From: Chlorobium sp.
GTDB lineage: Bacteria; Bacteroidota; Chlorobiia; Chlorobiales; Chlorobiaceae
DNA length: 64,000 bases
Direction of reading: 5' to 3'
Assembly: GCA_005862225.1 (NCBI GenBank)
Contig: SZXV01000002.1
Coordinates: forward strand, 186,001-250,000
The stretch's first letter is position 1. Each line of letters opens with the position of its first letter. Both the position numbers and the translations under genes were made by a program. Below, piece after piece: positions 18,977 to 28,957 of this stretch. The notes below the pieces were generated by a model. It saw only the letters and a program-made list of their open reading frames with translations. It was not told the origin of the DNA and did not search any database.

Positions 18977-19747
18977 ATGGCCTATCTTGACCGAATATTA
19001 GAGCAGAAAAAGCGGGAAATAGTGGAGATCAAGGCGCAGAGGCCTGATCGGCATTATCAGGAATCAAAGGACACTTTGGCGGTTACCCGTGATTTTAAGG
19101 CGGCTCTCAAGCGAACTGGTGGCGGGTTGCGGCTGATTGCCGAAATAAAAAAAGCCTCGCCGTCTCGCGGACTTATTGTTCACGATTTTGATCCTGTTGA
19201 GATGGCCCGTTGCTATGGCACGCTTGGCGCAGCGGCCTATTCGGTGCTTACCGATCTCCTTTTTTTTCAGGGTTCGAACGATTATCTGCAATTGGTCAGC
19301 CGTTCATTTCCTCTGCCGGTTCTTCGCAAGGAGTTCATCGTCGATGAATGCCAGATTTTCCAGTCCCGCCTGATTGGCGCGGATGCTATTTTGCTTATTG
19401 TGGCTGCGCTTGATCCGTGCCAGCTTGGCGACTACATGCAGTTGGCTGCCGCTGTCGGTTTGCATGTGCTTGTAGAAGTTCATGACCATCAGGAGCTTGA
19501 CATCGCTCTTGAAAAGGGCGCTGCGATTATCGGCGTCAATAACAGAAACCTGAAAGACTTTTCTGTTGATCTCCAGACCTCATTTATGCTTCGCCCCTTT
19601 ATTCCCTCAGGGGTTATTGCTGTGGCCGAAAGCGGCTTGAAAACTTCTGCCGATATAGCCCTGATTGAGCAGGCCGCTTTTGATGCGGTGCTGATCGGCG
19701 AGGGGCTTCATATCAGCCCCGAGCTTCGCCGTATTACCTGGTCATAG
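18977..19747 (+). CDS. trpC: Indole-3-glycerol-phosphate synthase
   Basis: 256 residues, a (beta/alpha)8 enzyme of tryptophan synthesis that closes the indole ring from CdRP. Catalytic motifs are visible: K-K-A-S-P-S-R-G, L-R-K-E-F-I-V-D, G-V-N-N-R-N-L and A-E-S-G-L. It follows split carB by 6 bases and is likely in the same transcript. Its last 14 bases overlap the end of rpe on the other strand. Confidence 0.96.
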   Translation: MAYLDRILEQKKREIVEIKAQRPDRHYQESKDTLAVTRDFKAALKRTGGGLRLIAEIKKASPSRGLIVHDFDPVEMARCYGTLGAAAYSVLTDLLFFQGSNDYLQLVSRSFPLPVLRKEFIVDECQIFQSRLIGADAILLIVAALDPCQLGDYMQLAAAVGLHVLVEVHDHQELDIALEKGAAIIGVNNRNLKDFSVDLQTSFMLRPFIPSGVIAVAESGLKTSADIALIEQAAFDAVLIGEGLHISPELRRITWS

Positions 19748-20399
19748 CCCTGATTGTAGCCGCAGTGGCGGCAGGGTCTGCGGATTTGAAAAATGCGGTG
19801 CCCGCAATCAGCGCATCGGCACCTGCCAAGACTACAGCCTGTGCATTTTCTTCTGTTATTCCGCCATCGACGGCAATGACCATCTGTGGATTTGCCTGCA
19901 AGCGCATGTCGTGTAGCAGCCTGATTTTTCCAATTGATGAAGGTATAAATTTCTGTCCGCCAAACCCGGGATTGACCGACATCAGCAGCACAAGATCAAG
20001 ATCCGGCAGAATGGCGTCGAGTGTCGATAGCGATGTTCCGGGATTGATTGAAACACCCGCTTTTACTCCAAGGCTTTTAATGAACTGAACCGTGCGGTGC
20101 AGATGAGGACATGCTTCCTGATGCACGGTAATCTGGTGAGAACCAGCCTTGACAAAATCTTCAATGAAACGATCCGGATCGGAAATCATCAGATGAGTGT
20201 CGATGATCATTGGTGTGCATGAAGCAACAGCCTGTACGATGAAAGGGCCAAAAGTGATGTTGGGGACAAAGTTTCCGTCCATGATATCACAGTGCATCCA
20301 GTCGGCCCCTGCTTTTGATGCAATCTCAATTGAGCGTTCAAGACAGGTAAAGTCAGCCGAAAGAATGGATGGAGCCAGAAGAGTAGAGGGTGCGGGCAT
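19734..20399 (-). CDS. rpe: Ribulose-phosphate 3-epimerase
   Basis: 221 residues. A TIM-barrel enzyme interconverting ribulose-5-P and xylulose-5-P. Metal and catalytic residues are in the expected strands: S-I-L-S-A-D, H-x-D-I-M-D-G-x-F-V-P-N, D-T-H-L-M-I, N-P-G-F-G-G-Q and V-D-G-G-I. It is convergent with trpC with a 14-base tail overlap. It lies about 45 bases after the Omp85 gene on the same strand. Confidence 0.96.
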   Translation of the reverse strand: MPAPSTLLAPSILSADFTCLERSIEIASKAGADWMHCDIMDGNFVPNITFGPFIVQAVASCTPMIIDTHLMISDPDRFIEDFVKAGSHQITVHQEACPHLHRTVQFIKSLGVKAGVSINPGTSLSTLDAILPDLDLVLLMSVNPGFGGQKFIPSSIGKIRLLHDMRLQANPQMVIAVDGGITEENAQAVVLAGADALIAGTAFFKSADPAATAATIRAMTR

Positions 20400-20444
20400 G
20401 ATGATACTTTCTTTGTCGTGAAAAAAACTGATCGAGCCAAATAA

Positions 20445-22646
20445 TTAAAATGCTTCGCCAATTCCAAAATTGAAGGTGCATTTACTGAGATCCAGCGTTG
20501 AAAAACGCCATCGTCTAACTTCGGCAGGATCATGGAGTTTATAGGCAAAATCAAAACGAAAAGGGCCAATCGGCGACCCTATTCGCAGTCCTACCCCCGA
20601 GTCGAGGGCAAAATCTCTGGTCAATGAACCAAGACTGAAGGCGTATGGTCCGGTTCTGTCCCATATATTTCCGATATCGGTAAAGAAGGTTACTCCTGAA
20701 GACTGGTTGAACAATCTGAAAAATTTGAGTCGGTATTCCAGACTGAACTCAAGCTTGATGTCGGCACCGAACGTTGCGGCAACCTCACTGGAGCTGTTTC
20801 CTGGCCCGAGGGTATTGAACAGCCAGCCTCTCATGCTGTTTGCTCCGCCAGCATAGAAACGGCGTTCTTCAGGGGTTGCTTCAGCCTTGCCGTAGGGTGT
20901 CATCCACCCGATTCTCCCTTTTCCTGCAAGCTGGCTGTGTGGAGAAAAGTTTTTGGCAAAGCTTGTGCCGGCATCAAGTTTTATATACTGCGAATAGGTT
21001 GTGCCGAATATCTGTGGTTCATTATCATTTATTCCGTTGTAATGTTTCTTGTCGATATACTTGTCAATCAACCAGGCAAGACTTCCTGATTCTTCAAGAA
21101 GAAGGTCGTAATTCCAGATTGTTTTTTCCGGCAGGACGGCATTCCGGTTTGTGGAGTTGTAACGAAGCCGGAATGTCTGGTTGACATGAGTATTAATAAG
21201 GCTGTCGATTCCGGTGTTTACCGCCGCTTCATTGGATGGGTCAATGCCGATATTATGGGCAAGATCGGTTTTAAAAAGCTGTTTGAATCCTCTGAGGGAG
21301 TCTTTTTTCACCCATTCAACCTCAAAAAAATCAAAACTCAGGCGTGATGAGGGATTCAGACGAGCATTGTAGGTGGTGCGAATAAGTCCGCTTCTGCTTG
21401 AAAGCAGTACAGGCTGTTTTGTTGTCGCGTATTCAACTGTTGCCGAATAGAAATTCCCGGGTTTTTTGAGAACCGGCATAAGAAGAGTGCTTTTCAGGCT
21501 GAATTCGTAAGGGATGACTGTGGCATACTGGTTTGCGTCAAGGCTTGAAAGCAGTTTGTTGTTGGAGCTGGCTTGTGTCCCGTATTCAGTTGATGTACGG
21601 AACTGCTCACCTCCTCCAAACATGTTTTTGTTTTCATACGCCAGAGATGTGCCGAAAAAGAGAGGTCCATAACGGTTGTCAACCAGAATTTTGGGTTCTA
21701 TCTGATGCTTTGGTGCCGGTTCAAGGTTTACCGTTGTGTAGAGTTTTCCAGCACGAACCGAGTCCGGAGTGATGTAAATTGAAGAAAAGACATTTGTTGC
21801 ACCGAGATTCTCTAAAGTGCGCTGTTCGAGACTTTGACTGGTATAGTTTCCAGGCTGGAATTCAAGTGACGATGCAATAAGGGTTGGTGAGAGTTTCTGC
21901 CGGCCAATAATTTTTATGTTGACCTTTTCCTGCGGGAAATTTTTTTCCTGCTGAGGCGCATCTTTTCCAAGAGGATTGTGAACGACAGCGTGGATGGGTG
22001 CGTATTTCAGCCGTTCAGGCAAACTGAGTCTGAAGAGTATGCCAGCATGGGTTCCGACGGTATCGATCTTGATACGAACACTGTCTTCATGAAAAAAAGC
22101 AAAACCGTACTCTTTAAAAAAAGAGATGGTGCGATCACGCTCTTCAATAAGTCGTTCAACCGAAAAAACGTCATTAACCTTCAGATGGTTTTTACGGAGA
22201 TATTCTGTTTTAAGCTCTGCTGGAACATGTTCAAGCCCCTCATAATGAATGGCATCAATTGTTGATGGCTCATTTTCACGAATCAAAATATTCAGATTGA
22301 CTTTTCTGCCGTTTTTCCGGGGGACAGTTACAGCGTTCACTTCAGCGAAAAAATATCCCTTATAGGTATAGAGTTTTTTAATCAGGGAAACGTCTTTGTC
22401 AAACTCCTCGGGATTAAAAGGCTTTTGCGCACTGCCGAAAAGACCAAGACCAAGAAATGACCTGCTTTCAGAAGAGCCTATAATTAAACGAAGCTCTTCC
22501 TCACTGATCGTTCTATTGCCCTTGAAGTTGATTTTTCCGACATACGTTGGAACAGGAATGGCCTGCTCACCGCTCTTGTCGGTCTGGCCATAGACAGAAA
22601 AGGCATAGAGCAGGATAATGGCGAGAAGAGTGAACGCTTTTGCCAA
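20445..22646 (-). CDS. Omp85-family outer-membrane protein (BamA/TamA-like)
   Basis: 733 residues. A Sec signal peptide (residues ~1-20, ending before Q-T-D) is followed by POTRA-like repeats in about the first 290 residues and a C-terminal surface-antigen beta-barrel. The barrel contains R-F-Y-A-G-G-A-N-S-M-R-G-W, the conserved lid-lock type motif, and ends with F at the C-terminus. It should sit in the outer membrane and insert or translocate proteins. I cannot tell whether it is the main BamA or a TamA-like paralogue; no lipoprotein partner is adjacent. Confidence 0.85.
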   Translation of the reverse strand: MAKAFTLLAIILLYAFSVYGQTDKSGEQAIPVPTYVGKINFKGNRTISEEELRLIIGSSESRSFLGLGLFGSAQKPFNPEEFDKDVSLIKKLYTYKGYFFAEVNAVTVPRKNGRKVNLNILIRENEPSTIDAIHYEGLEHVPAELKTEYLRKNHLKVNDVFSVERLIEERDRTISFFKEYGFAFFHEDSVRIKIDTVGTHAGILFRLSLPERLKYAPIHAVVHNPLGKDAPQQEKNFPQEKVNIKIIGRQKLSPTLIASSLEFQPGNYTSQSLEQRTLENLGATNVFSSIYITPDSVRAGKLYTTVNLEPAPKHQIEPKILVDNRYGPLFFGTSLAYENKNMFGGGEQFRTSTEYGTQASSNNKLLSSLDANQYATVIPYEFSLKSTLLMPVLKKPGNFYSATVEYATTKQPVLLSSRSGLIRTTYNARLNPSSRLSFDFFEVEWVKKDSLRGFKQLFKTDLAHNIGIDPSNEAAVNTGIDSLINTHVNQTFRLRYNSTNRNAVLPEKTIWNYDLLLEESGSLAWLIDKYIDKKHYNGINDNEPQIFGTTYSQYIKLDAGTSFAKNFSPHSQLAGKGRIGWMTPYGKAEATPEERRFYAGGANSMRGWLFNTLGPGNSSSEVAATFGADIKLEFSLEYRLKFFRLFNQSSGVTFFTDIGNIWDRTGPYAFSLGSLTRDFALDSGVGLRIGSPIGPFRFDFAYKLHDPAEVRRWRFSTLDLSKCTFNFGIGEAF

Positions 22647-22665
22647 TCATGAATTCCGTTTTGTT

Positions 22666-22893
22666 TTAGGTCAAAGGCTCTTCATCCCCATATCCAAAAT
22701 CTTCGTCAGTAGGGTAATCCGGCCAGATTTCATCAAGGCTTTCATACATTTCGTCGCTTTCGGGAAGATCCGAAAGGTTTTCAATCACCTGCTGAGGAGC
22801 GCCGGTTCTGTTGGCGTAATTGATCAGTTCATCTTTTGTTACAGGCCATGGAGCATCAGCTATATAACGGGCAAGGTCAAGATTCCAGTACAT
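22666..22893 (-). CDS. DUF2795 family small protein
   Basis: 75 residues, matching DUF2795: L-A-R-Y-I-A-D-A-P-W-P-V-T-K-D-E-L at the N-terminus, then R-T-G-A-P and a very acidic tail (D/E-rich, residues 45-75). The function is unknown. It lies 20 bases upstream of the Omp85 gene on the same strand and 25 bases downstream of the M23 peptidase gene, so the three form a probable transcript. Confidence 0.85.
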   Translation of the reverse strand: MYWNLDLARYIADAPWPVTKDELINYANRTGAPQQVIENLSDLPESDEMYESLDEIWPDYPTDEDFGYGDEEPLT

Positions 22894-22917
22894 ACTCTGT
22901 CGATTGATTTGTTCAGT

Positions 22918-23682
22918 TTAAGATTTATTGCCACTTTGTTCCGGCGCACTCTTTTGTATCGTGATGAATTTGTCCGGAGTTGTTTCATCAAAGAAAAATG
23001 CGGTTGGATTGACTTTTATATTGTCCTTCTGTATTTCGTAGTGCAAATGGGGGCCTGTCGATGTGCCTGTATTTCCTGTAAGCGCAATGATTTCACCGCG
23101 TTTGACTTTCTGTCCTTGTCGCACAAAAGATTTTGACAGATGGGCATAAATCGTTTTATAACCGTAGCCGTGGTTGATTGTTATTTTTTGCCCATAACCT
23201 TTTTCATATCCTGAAAAAGCAACAACACCGTCGCCCGTTGTCTGAACTTTTGTGCCTTCTGAAGCAGAGATATCAATACCTGAGTGAAAAAGAGAGATAT
23301 TATAAAGCGGATGGACTCTTGTGCCGAAAGTACTTGTAATGGGCCCGTTGACTGGTTTGATGTTGGGGATACTCGAAAAAAAAGCAGTTGGATTCGGGTT
23401 ATCAGGGAGTTCAGAGGGTGACGAAGTGCTCTCTCTCTGGAGGTCCATGTTCATAATCATTTCCTCAATGCTTGTCAGCAAGTCATCAGCCTTGCTTGTC
23501 GCCTCAGTTTTCGTTGCCCCAGCCGGTTTTTCATCTGCCAGGAGAGAGAGTGGATTAAACAAAAACCAGGTAAAAAGAACACATGAGAGAGCAATATTTC
23601 TTGAAGAAAGGCTTGCCATGAGACCTTTCCTCAATTTTCTGCCCTGTTCAGACAGCGTCATAAACCGATTTACGAACGTCAT
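22918..23682 (-). CDS. M23 (LytM-type) peptidoglycan endopeptidase
   Basis: 254 residues. An N-terminal membrane anchor or signal (about 25-45) is followed by a C-terminal M23 domain with the zinc ligands H-S-G-I-D-I-S-A and H-L-H-Y-E-I-Q, and the usual I-Y-A-H-L. It should cleave peptide cross-links in peptidoglycan in the periplasm. The frame is open to 23802 and would overlap polA; I choose ATG 23682 because AGGA lies 6 bases upstream of it. Confidence 0.9.
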   Translation of the reverse strand: MTFVNRFMTLSEQGRKLRKGLMASLSSRNIALSCVLFTWFLFNPLSLLADEKPAGATKTEATSKADDLLTSIEEMIMNMDLQRESTSSPSELPDNPNPTAFFSSIPNIKPVNGPITSTFGTRVHPLYNISLFHSGIDISASEGTKVQTTGDGVVAFSGYEKGYGQKITINHGYGYKTIYAHLSKSFVRQGQKVKRGEIIALTGNTGTSTGPHLHYEIQKDNIKVNPTAFFFDETTPDKFITIQKSAPEQSGNKS

Positions 23683-23688
23683 GCGGTA

Positions 23689-23692
23689 TCCT
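23689..23692 (-). promoter_or_regulatory. Ribosome binding site of the M23 peptidase
   Basis: AGGA on the minus strand, 6 bases before ATG 23682. It supports this start over the upstream in-frame ATG at 23802. Confidence 0.5.
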
Positions 23693-23761
23693 GATGGTTT
23701 GTCTGAACGATAACGAGCCCAATGGGCAAATATAAAAAAACTTTTTTGTATAAGGCAATGA

Positions 23762-26596
23762 TTAGTGGGCTTCCAGCCAGTTTTTTCCAATGCCGGTATC
23801 AACCTCGACAGGGACGGTTTTTAATCCACACGTTATTGCTGCATCAATCATCGCCTGCTCAACAAGCTGTGAAAGCTGCTCTTTTTCTGTATCAGTGGTT
23901 TCAAAGAGCAGTTCGTCGTGTACCTGGAGAAGCATGACCGAAGTCATCTTCTCTTTCAGCATCCGGGTACTGCAGAGGTTCATGGCGCACTTGATGATAT
24001 CGGCAGCGGTTCCCTGTATCGGAGTATTCATTGCAGCCCTTTCAGCAGCTTTCTGGATGTTTGTATTTCGACTGTTGAGATCGGCGATGTAGCGTCTGCG
24101 TCCAAGAAGGGTGGAGACATACCCTGTTTTTTTCCCTTTTTCAATAATGTTTTGTAAAGCAACAAAGAGGCCAGGATATTTGCTTTTATAGGTTTCGATG
24201 ATGCTCCGCGCCTCTTTCTGGGAAATGTTGAGGCGTCGTGCAAGACCAAAAGGCATGATACCGTAGAGGACTCCGAAATTTACCTCTTTTGCCTTGCGTC
24301 GCATGTCGCTGGTAATCTCTTCGATGCCAAAAATCACTTTTGCTGTCGCGGAATGAATATCTTCGTGATTGCGAAATGCTTCAAGAAGTTGAGGGTCTCC
24401 CGATATTTCAGCGGCGATTCGAAGTTCTATCTGGGAATAATCGGCAGAGAGAATCCATTTTTCAGGAGATGACGGGATAAAAGCCCGGCGAATCTCTTTG
24501 CCGAGGGGAGTTCGTATCGGAATGTTCTGCAGGTTCGGGTTAGAGGATGAGAGTCTCCCGGTAGCAGTAATAAACTGGTTGAATGAAGTATGTACTCTGC
24601 CCGTGGAGGAATTGACCATGCGGGGCAAGGCGTCAATATAGGTGCCCTTGAGTTTCTGCAGACTTCGGTATTCAAGAAGGTCGCTTGCAACGGGGTGCAT
24701 CGCAGCAAGTTCCTCAAGCACCTCAACATTGGTTGAAAAGCCGGTTTTAGTTGCTTTTTTCGTCGGCAGCCCAAGCACGTCGAACAGAATGTGAGAAAGC
24801 TGTTTCGGGGAGTCAATGTTGAAAGTCGAACCTGCTGCGGCATAAATTTTTTCAGTCAGCGACTCGAGCTCTTTTTCCGCTTTTACCGATGATTTTGCAA
24901 GATGCGCAGAGTCGATGGCAATACCCGCATACTCCATTGAGGCAAGGACAGCAACCAGCGGAAACTCAATGTTTTCGCAGAGCCAGAGAAGCTCAGGTTC
25001 GTTATCAAGTTTCTTGCGGAAAACATGTTCAAGCTGAAGCGCAAGATCAGCGTCCTGGCAGGCATAGTCTGACAGTTTTTGTTGCTCAACGTCAAAAATA
25101 TGCAGTTTGGTTTTGCCGGTTCCGACCAGTTCATCAAACGTTGTCGTCTGCAAACCGAGATAATGAGCGGCAAGATCGTCAAGATTGTGTTTTTCTTCCG
25201 GGTTGAGCACATAGCTGGCAAGCATGGTGTCAAATCCTGTTGGAGAAAGATTGATACCATACTTTTTCAGAACGAGCATATCATATTTGAGGTTCTGGCC
25301 TGTTTTTGGAAGCGATGGATCTTCCAGCAGGGGGCGAAGAGCGTCAAGTGTGCTCTCTCGTTTCAGGGCGCCATCAGCAAAAGAGAGAAAACGTGCCTTT
25401 CCTGCGTCAACGGAAATTGAGATTCCTGCCAGCTCGGCTTCAAAAGTATCAAGGCTGGTTGTTTCAGTGTCGACAGCAATCCGTGATACACCCTGCAGTG
25501 ATGCTATCAGTTCCGCCAGTTTTTCCGTTGTATCGACAAGAGCGTAGTCAGCACCTGTTTTCGGTGATCGCAGCGCGGGGGGTTGTTCTGTGCGAGAATG
25601 AAGAGGCTCATCATCAAGTGCGTTTTCTCCGGAAGAATTCTGCAAGAGAGTCTCAAAAATCGCCGGCACCCTGGCGGCAATAGATTTGAATCCCAGTTTT
25701 TGCAGCAGTGGTAAAAGCTTTGAGGAATCAGGCAATCCGCAGGCGAGATCGTCCAGGGTGAAGTCAATCTGCAAGTCAGTGCGAATGGTTACCAGTTGTG
25801 TGATCAACTCCAGTCGGGGCTGAAATTCTTCAAGGCTCAGTCTGGTTTTGGGAGAGAGATGATCAAGATGGTTGTAGATATTCTGCAGCGAGTGGTATTT
25901 GGCAAGCAGGGAAGAGGCGGTTTTCGGGCCGATTCCTTTGGCGCCGGGAATATTGTCGGAGGTGTCGCCCGTCAGGGTCAGAAACTGGGTGAAAAGTGCG
26001 GGCGGCACTCCAAAATGCTCAGCGATCTCCTTTGTGCCGAACAATTCAAGCTCATTCTGGTTTTTTCCTGGTTTAAGGATCTGTACCCCGTCGTGGACAA
26101 GCTGGGCCAGATCCTTGTCTGGAGTGACAATGTAGATCCTGCAAGTCTCTTCAAACTTTCTTGAGGCAGTCCCGATCAGATCGTCAGCCTCGTATCCCGC
26201 AGTTTTAATAAGCGGAATATTAAAGGCATCAAGCAGCTCAAAGACTGTATCAAGCTGCATAATGAGATCTTCTGGTGGTGCCGCCCGATTGGCTTTGTAT
26301 GAGGGAAAAAGATCGTGGCGAAACGTTTTTTCCTTGCTGTCAAAGACTGCTGCGAGATAGTGTGGTTTATACGTTTCAAAGATTTTCAGAAGAGCTGTGG
26401 TAAAGCCATAGATTGCGCCGGTTGGCATACCGTCAGGACTTGTCATATCTGCCCGTTGCAAGGCAAAAAAAGCGCGATAGATAACTGCCATGCCATCAAT
26501 CAGAAACAGCGGCGGCTTTTCATGAGTTTTTGTCTGCAATTCTTTTGCTTGTTCGGCTTCAGCAGGCAAAAAAAAGTCAAGTTGCCTCTTGTTCAT
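23762..26596 (-). CDS. polA: DNA polymerase I
   Basis: 944 residues with three domains. The 5' nuclease comes first (residues ~30-320, Y-E-A-D-D-L-I-G-T). The 3'-5' exonuclease follows (~350-560), with D-T-E-T, N-x-K-Y-D and Y-x3-D all intact, so proofreading is predicted active. The polymerase domain contains D-Y-S-Q-I-E-L-R, R-R-K-A-K-E-V-N-F-G-V-L-Y-G and Q-V-H-D-E-L. It fills gaps in repair and removes RNA primers. Its ATG overlaps the pheA stop by 4 bases, so the two are translationally coupled. Confidence 0.97.
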   Translation of the reverse strand: MNKRQLDFFLPAEAEQAKELQTKTHEKPPLFLIDGMAVIYRAFFALQRADMTSPDGMPTGAIYGFTTALLKIFETYKPHYLAAVFDSKEKTFRHDLFPSYKANRAAPPEDLIMQLDTVFELLDAFNIPLIKTAGYEADDLIGTASRKFEETCRIYIVTPDKDLAQLVHDGVQILKPGKNQNELELFGTKEIAEHFGVPPALFTQFLTLTGDTSDNIPGAKGIGPKTASSLLAKYHSLQNIYNHLDHLSPKTRLSLEEFQPRLELITQLVTIRTDLQIDFTLDDLACGLPDSSKLLPLLQKLGFKSIAARVPAIFETLLQNSSGENALDDEPLHSRTEQPPALRSPKTGADYALVDTTEKLAELIASLQGVSRIAVDTETTSLDTFEAELAGISISVDAGKARFLSFADGALKRESTLDALRPLLEDPSLPKTGQNLKYDMLVLKKYGINLSPTGFDTMLASYVLNPEEKHNLDDLAAHYLGLQTTTFDELVGTGKTKLHIFDVEQQKLSDYACQDADLALQLEHVFRKKLDNEPELLWLCENIEFPLVAVLASMEYAGIAIDSAHLAKSSVKAEKELESLTEKIYAAAGSTFNIDSPKQLSHILFDVLGLPTKKATKTGFSTNVEVLEELAAMHPVASDLLEYRSLQKLKGTYIDALPRMVNSSTGRVHTSFNQFITATGRLSSSNPNLQNIPIRTPLGKEIRRAFIPSSPEKWILSADYSQIELRIAAEISGDPQLLEAFRNHEDIHSATAKVIFGIEEITSDMRRKAKEVNFGVLYGIMPFGLARRLNISQKEARSIIETYKSKYPGLFVALQNIIEKGKKTGYVSTLLGRRRYIADLNSRNTNIQKAAERAAMNTPIQGTAADIIKCAMNLCSTRMLKEKMTSVMLLQVHDELLFETTDTEKEQLSQLVEQAMIDAAITCGLKTVPVEVDTGIGKNWLEAH

Positions 26597-27450
26597 GCTT
26601 CAACGACCCCATAGCTTCCAAGAACATGAACCATAGTGGCGAACTCCCTGAGATGATTGAGGGCGTTGATAATAGTAATGTCGTTCTGATGCCCTATTAA
26701 ATCGATATAAAAGAGGTACTCAAAGGCCTTTTTCCTGAAAGGTCTTGACTCAATTTTTGTCAGGTCAATATTCCTGATGGCGAAGGTGGCCAGTGCCTTG
26801 AAAAGCGATCCCTGTTCGTTTGGAAGCGCAAAAGCAAGAGAAGTTTTATATTGAGGTTCACTCCCCGTTTGTTTTGTTGTCAGTCCGGGAATGCACAGGG
26901 GGCAGCAATCTTCGGTATGAGTAATACAGAAAAACCTGGTGATGTTCCACTCTTCGTCTGCAAGGTTTTCCTGCAGGATTTCAAGTCCATAGAGTTCACC
27001 AGCCCGTTTTGATGCTATGGCCAGCTTCGAAGGATCATTTTCGGCAGCGATTATTTTTGCGCTGCCAGCGGTATCATAAGCCACTTCGGCTTTGAGCCCC
27101 TTGTGGGCGGCAAAAAAATTTCTGCACTGGGCCAATGCCTGCGGGTGGGAAAGCACTTTCAGCGCATGGTCGACGGATGAACCACGGATGCCAAGCAGGC
27201 AGTGTTCGACCTTGACAAATGTCTCCGCAACAATCGTAATTGGATGCTGGAGCAGCAGGTCATAGTTCTGATGAATACTTCCGCCAAGTGAATTTTCGAT
27301 AGGGATAACCGCATAATCAACCTTGCGTTTTTCAACGGCGTCAAAAACCTCTTCAAAAGATTCAAAGGGTTTTGGCTCTCCAATTCGCAGCGCCGCGATT
27401 TCACTGTATGCTCCCGGTTCTCCCTGATAGGCGATCATCAAGTTTGTCAT
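26593..27450 (-). CDS. pheA: Prephenate dehydratase
   Basis: 285 residues, mono-functional (no chorismate mutase domain). The dehydratase domain has G-E-P-G-A-Y-S-E near the start and P-I-E-N-S-L-G-G-S-I. A C-terminal ACT domain with T-K-I-E-S-R-P-F is the usual phenylalanine-binding feedback site. It converts prephenate to phenylpyruvate. It is divergent from yebC and overlaps polA by 4 bases, an unusual pairing of amino-acid synthesis with DNA replication. Confidence 0.96.
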   Translation of the reverse strand: MTNLMIAYQGEPGAYSEIAALRIGEPKPFESFEEVFDAVEKRKVDYAVIPIENSLGGSIHQNYDLLLQHPITIVAETFVKVEHCLLGIRGSSVDHALKVLSHPQALAQCRNFFAAHKGLKAEVAYDTAGSAKIIAAENDPSKLAIASKRAGELYGLEILQENLADEEWNITRFFCITHTEDCCPLCIPGLTTKQTGSEPQYKTSLAFALPNEQGSLFKALATFAIRNIDLTKIESRPFRKKAFEYLFYIDLIGHQNDITIINALNHLREFATMVHVLGSYGVVEA

Positions 27451-27567
27451 TGTTTTTTCTTGTTATTAACTTGCACGAATGCCGTCTGATTTGATTTTAT
27501 TTAAAGAAAATAAATCTATTATCATAGGCGGGGTGACCGGTGGATTAACAAATCAGCAGTTTTTGTT

Positions 27568-28320
27568 ATGTCAGGACATAGTAAATGGGCAACAATCAAA
27601 AGAAAAAAGGCGGTAACTGATCAGAAACGTGGCAGTTTGTTTACCAAACTGGTCAAGGAGATCACGATTGCGGCAAAGATGGGTGGCGGCGACCCATCCG
27701 GCAATCCTCGCCTCAGGCTTGCTATTGATACGGCAAGAGACAACTCCATGCCGATGGAAAATATCCAGCGTGCTATCAAGAAAGGCACTGGTGAGCTTGA
27801 GGGTGTTACCTGGGATGAGATTACTTATGAAGGGTATGGGCCAGCAGGAATAGCCCTGATTATTGAGACAGCAACGGATAATCGTAACCGGACAGTTGCG
27901 GATATCCGTCACATCATGAGTCGCAACAACGGATCTCTTGGTGAAAGCGGCAGTGTTGCCTGGATGTTCCAGCGCAAGGGTTCTCTTGATGTTTCACGAC
28001 TGGTTGCCAGCGAGGACCAGCTTATGGAGCTGCTTTTGGATGCGGGCCTGGAAGATCTCAACGGCGATGATGAGAGCTATTTTACCGTTATCACCGATAT
28101 GAAGGATCTTGAAACAGCAAAAATGGCGCTTAAAGAGGCTGGTATAGCTTATGAAAATGCCAATATTGAGCTTGTTGCCGAAAATTATATTGAGCTGGAA
28201 GCGGAGGACGCACGAAAGGTGATCAAGCTGATTGAGGCGCTTGAAAGTAATGATGATGTTCAGGGAGTCTACAGTAATATGGAGGTCAGCGAGAGTGCCA
28301 TGAACAGTTTAAACGAGTAA
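27568..28320 (+). CDS. yebC: YebC/PmpR (TACO1) family protein
   Basis: 250 residues, with the family start [14 protein letters not shown] and [11 protein letters not shown]. Members have been described as transcription regulators and, more recently, as ribosome-associated factors that relieve stalling at proline stretches. The gene lies directly upstream of ruvC (3-base gap), a linkage conserved in many bacteria. Confidence 0.95.
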   Translation: MSGHSKWATIKRKKAVTDQKRGSLFTKLVKEITIAAKMGGGDPSGNPRLRLAIDTARDNSMPMENIQRAIKKGTGELEGVTWDEITYEGYGPAGIALIIETATDNRNRTVADIRHIMSRNNGSLGESGSVAWMFQRKGSLDVSRLVASEDQLMELLLDAGLEDLNGDDESYFTVITDMKDLETAKMALKEAGIAYENANIELVAENYIELEAEDARKVIKLIEALESNDDVQGVYSNMEVSESAMNSLNE

Positions 28321-28323
28321 AGA

Positions 28324-28908
28324 ATGGTTGTTCTCGGGATTGATCCCGGAAGTCTGAAGACTGGCTATGGGGTGATCCGTTGTGACTCTCAAGGTTGTTC
28401 TGTGCTGGTCTGTGGCTTGATCCGTCTCCATTCAAGTCGCAGCCATCCCGAGCGAATCGGTGAAATATGCCGGGAACTGGGACAGGTCATTGCCGATTTT
28501 CAGCCTGAGCGCGTGGCTCTTGAGACTGCGTTTTTAAGCAGAAATGTGCAGTCGGCACTGAAGCTTGGGCAGGTTCGCGGCGCAGTCATTGCCCTTGCGA
28601 TGAGCCACAATCTGGCGCTTCACGAGTATGCGCCTCGCGAGGTAAAATCCGCGATAACGGGACGGGGAGCGGCAAGCAAGGAACAGGTAGCGTTTATGGT
28701 GGCAAGGATGCTCTCCCTCTCTTCGGTTCCTGAGCCTTATGATGTTACCGATGCTCTTGGTCTTGCGCTGTGTGACCTGCTCAGAGGCGGCAGCCGTCAG
28801 AAGCGCACGACTCAGGTGACGGCCAGAGGGAAGAGCAGGAGCTGGTCCAGTTTTATCAGCAAATCCCCGGATATGGTCATCCGGGAGTTTCGTGCAGAAA
28901 AGGGATAA
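28324..28908 (+). CDS. ruvC: Holliday junction resolvase RuvC
   Basis: 194 residues. Acidic active-site residues are in [12 protein letters not shown] at the start, L-E-T-A-F-L near residue 62, and D-V-T-D-A-L-G-L-A near residue 140. It cleaves four-way junctions made by RuvAB. The C-terminus is longer than in E. coli by some 20 residues rich in R, K and S. ruvA and ruvB are not in the window. Confidence 0.95.
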   Translation: MVVLGIDPGSLKTGYGVIRCDSQGCSVLVCGLIRLHSSRSHPERIGEICRELGQVIADFQPERVALETAFLSRNVQSALKLGQVRGAVIALAMSHNLALHEYAPREVKSAITGRGAASKEQVAFMVARMLSLSSVPEPYDVTDALGLALCDLLRGGSRQKRTTQVTARGKSRSWSSFISKSPDMVIREFRAEKG

Positions 28909-28957
28909 GTGCTTGTGTTACGCATAGCTGATCTCACTCAACAATAAATTTACAACT

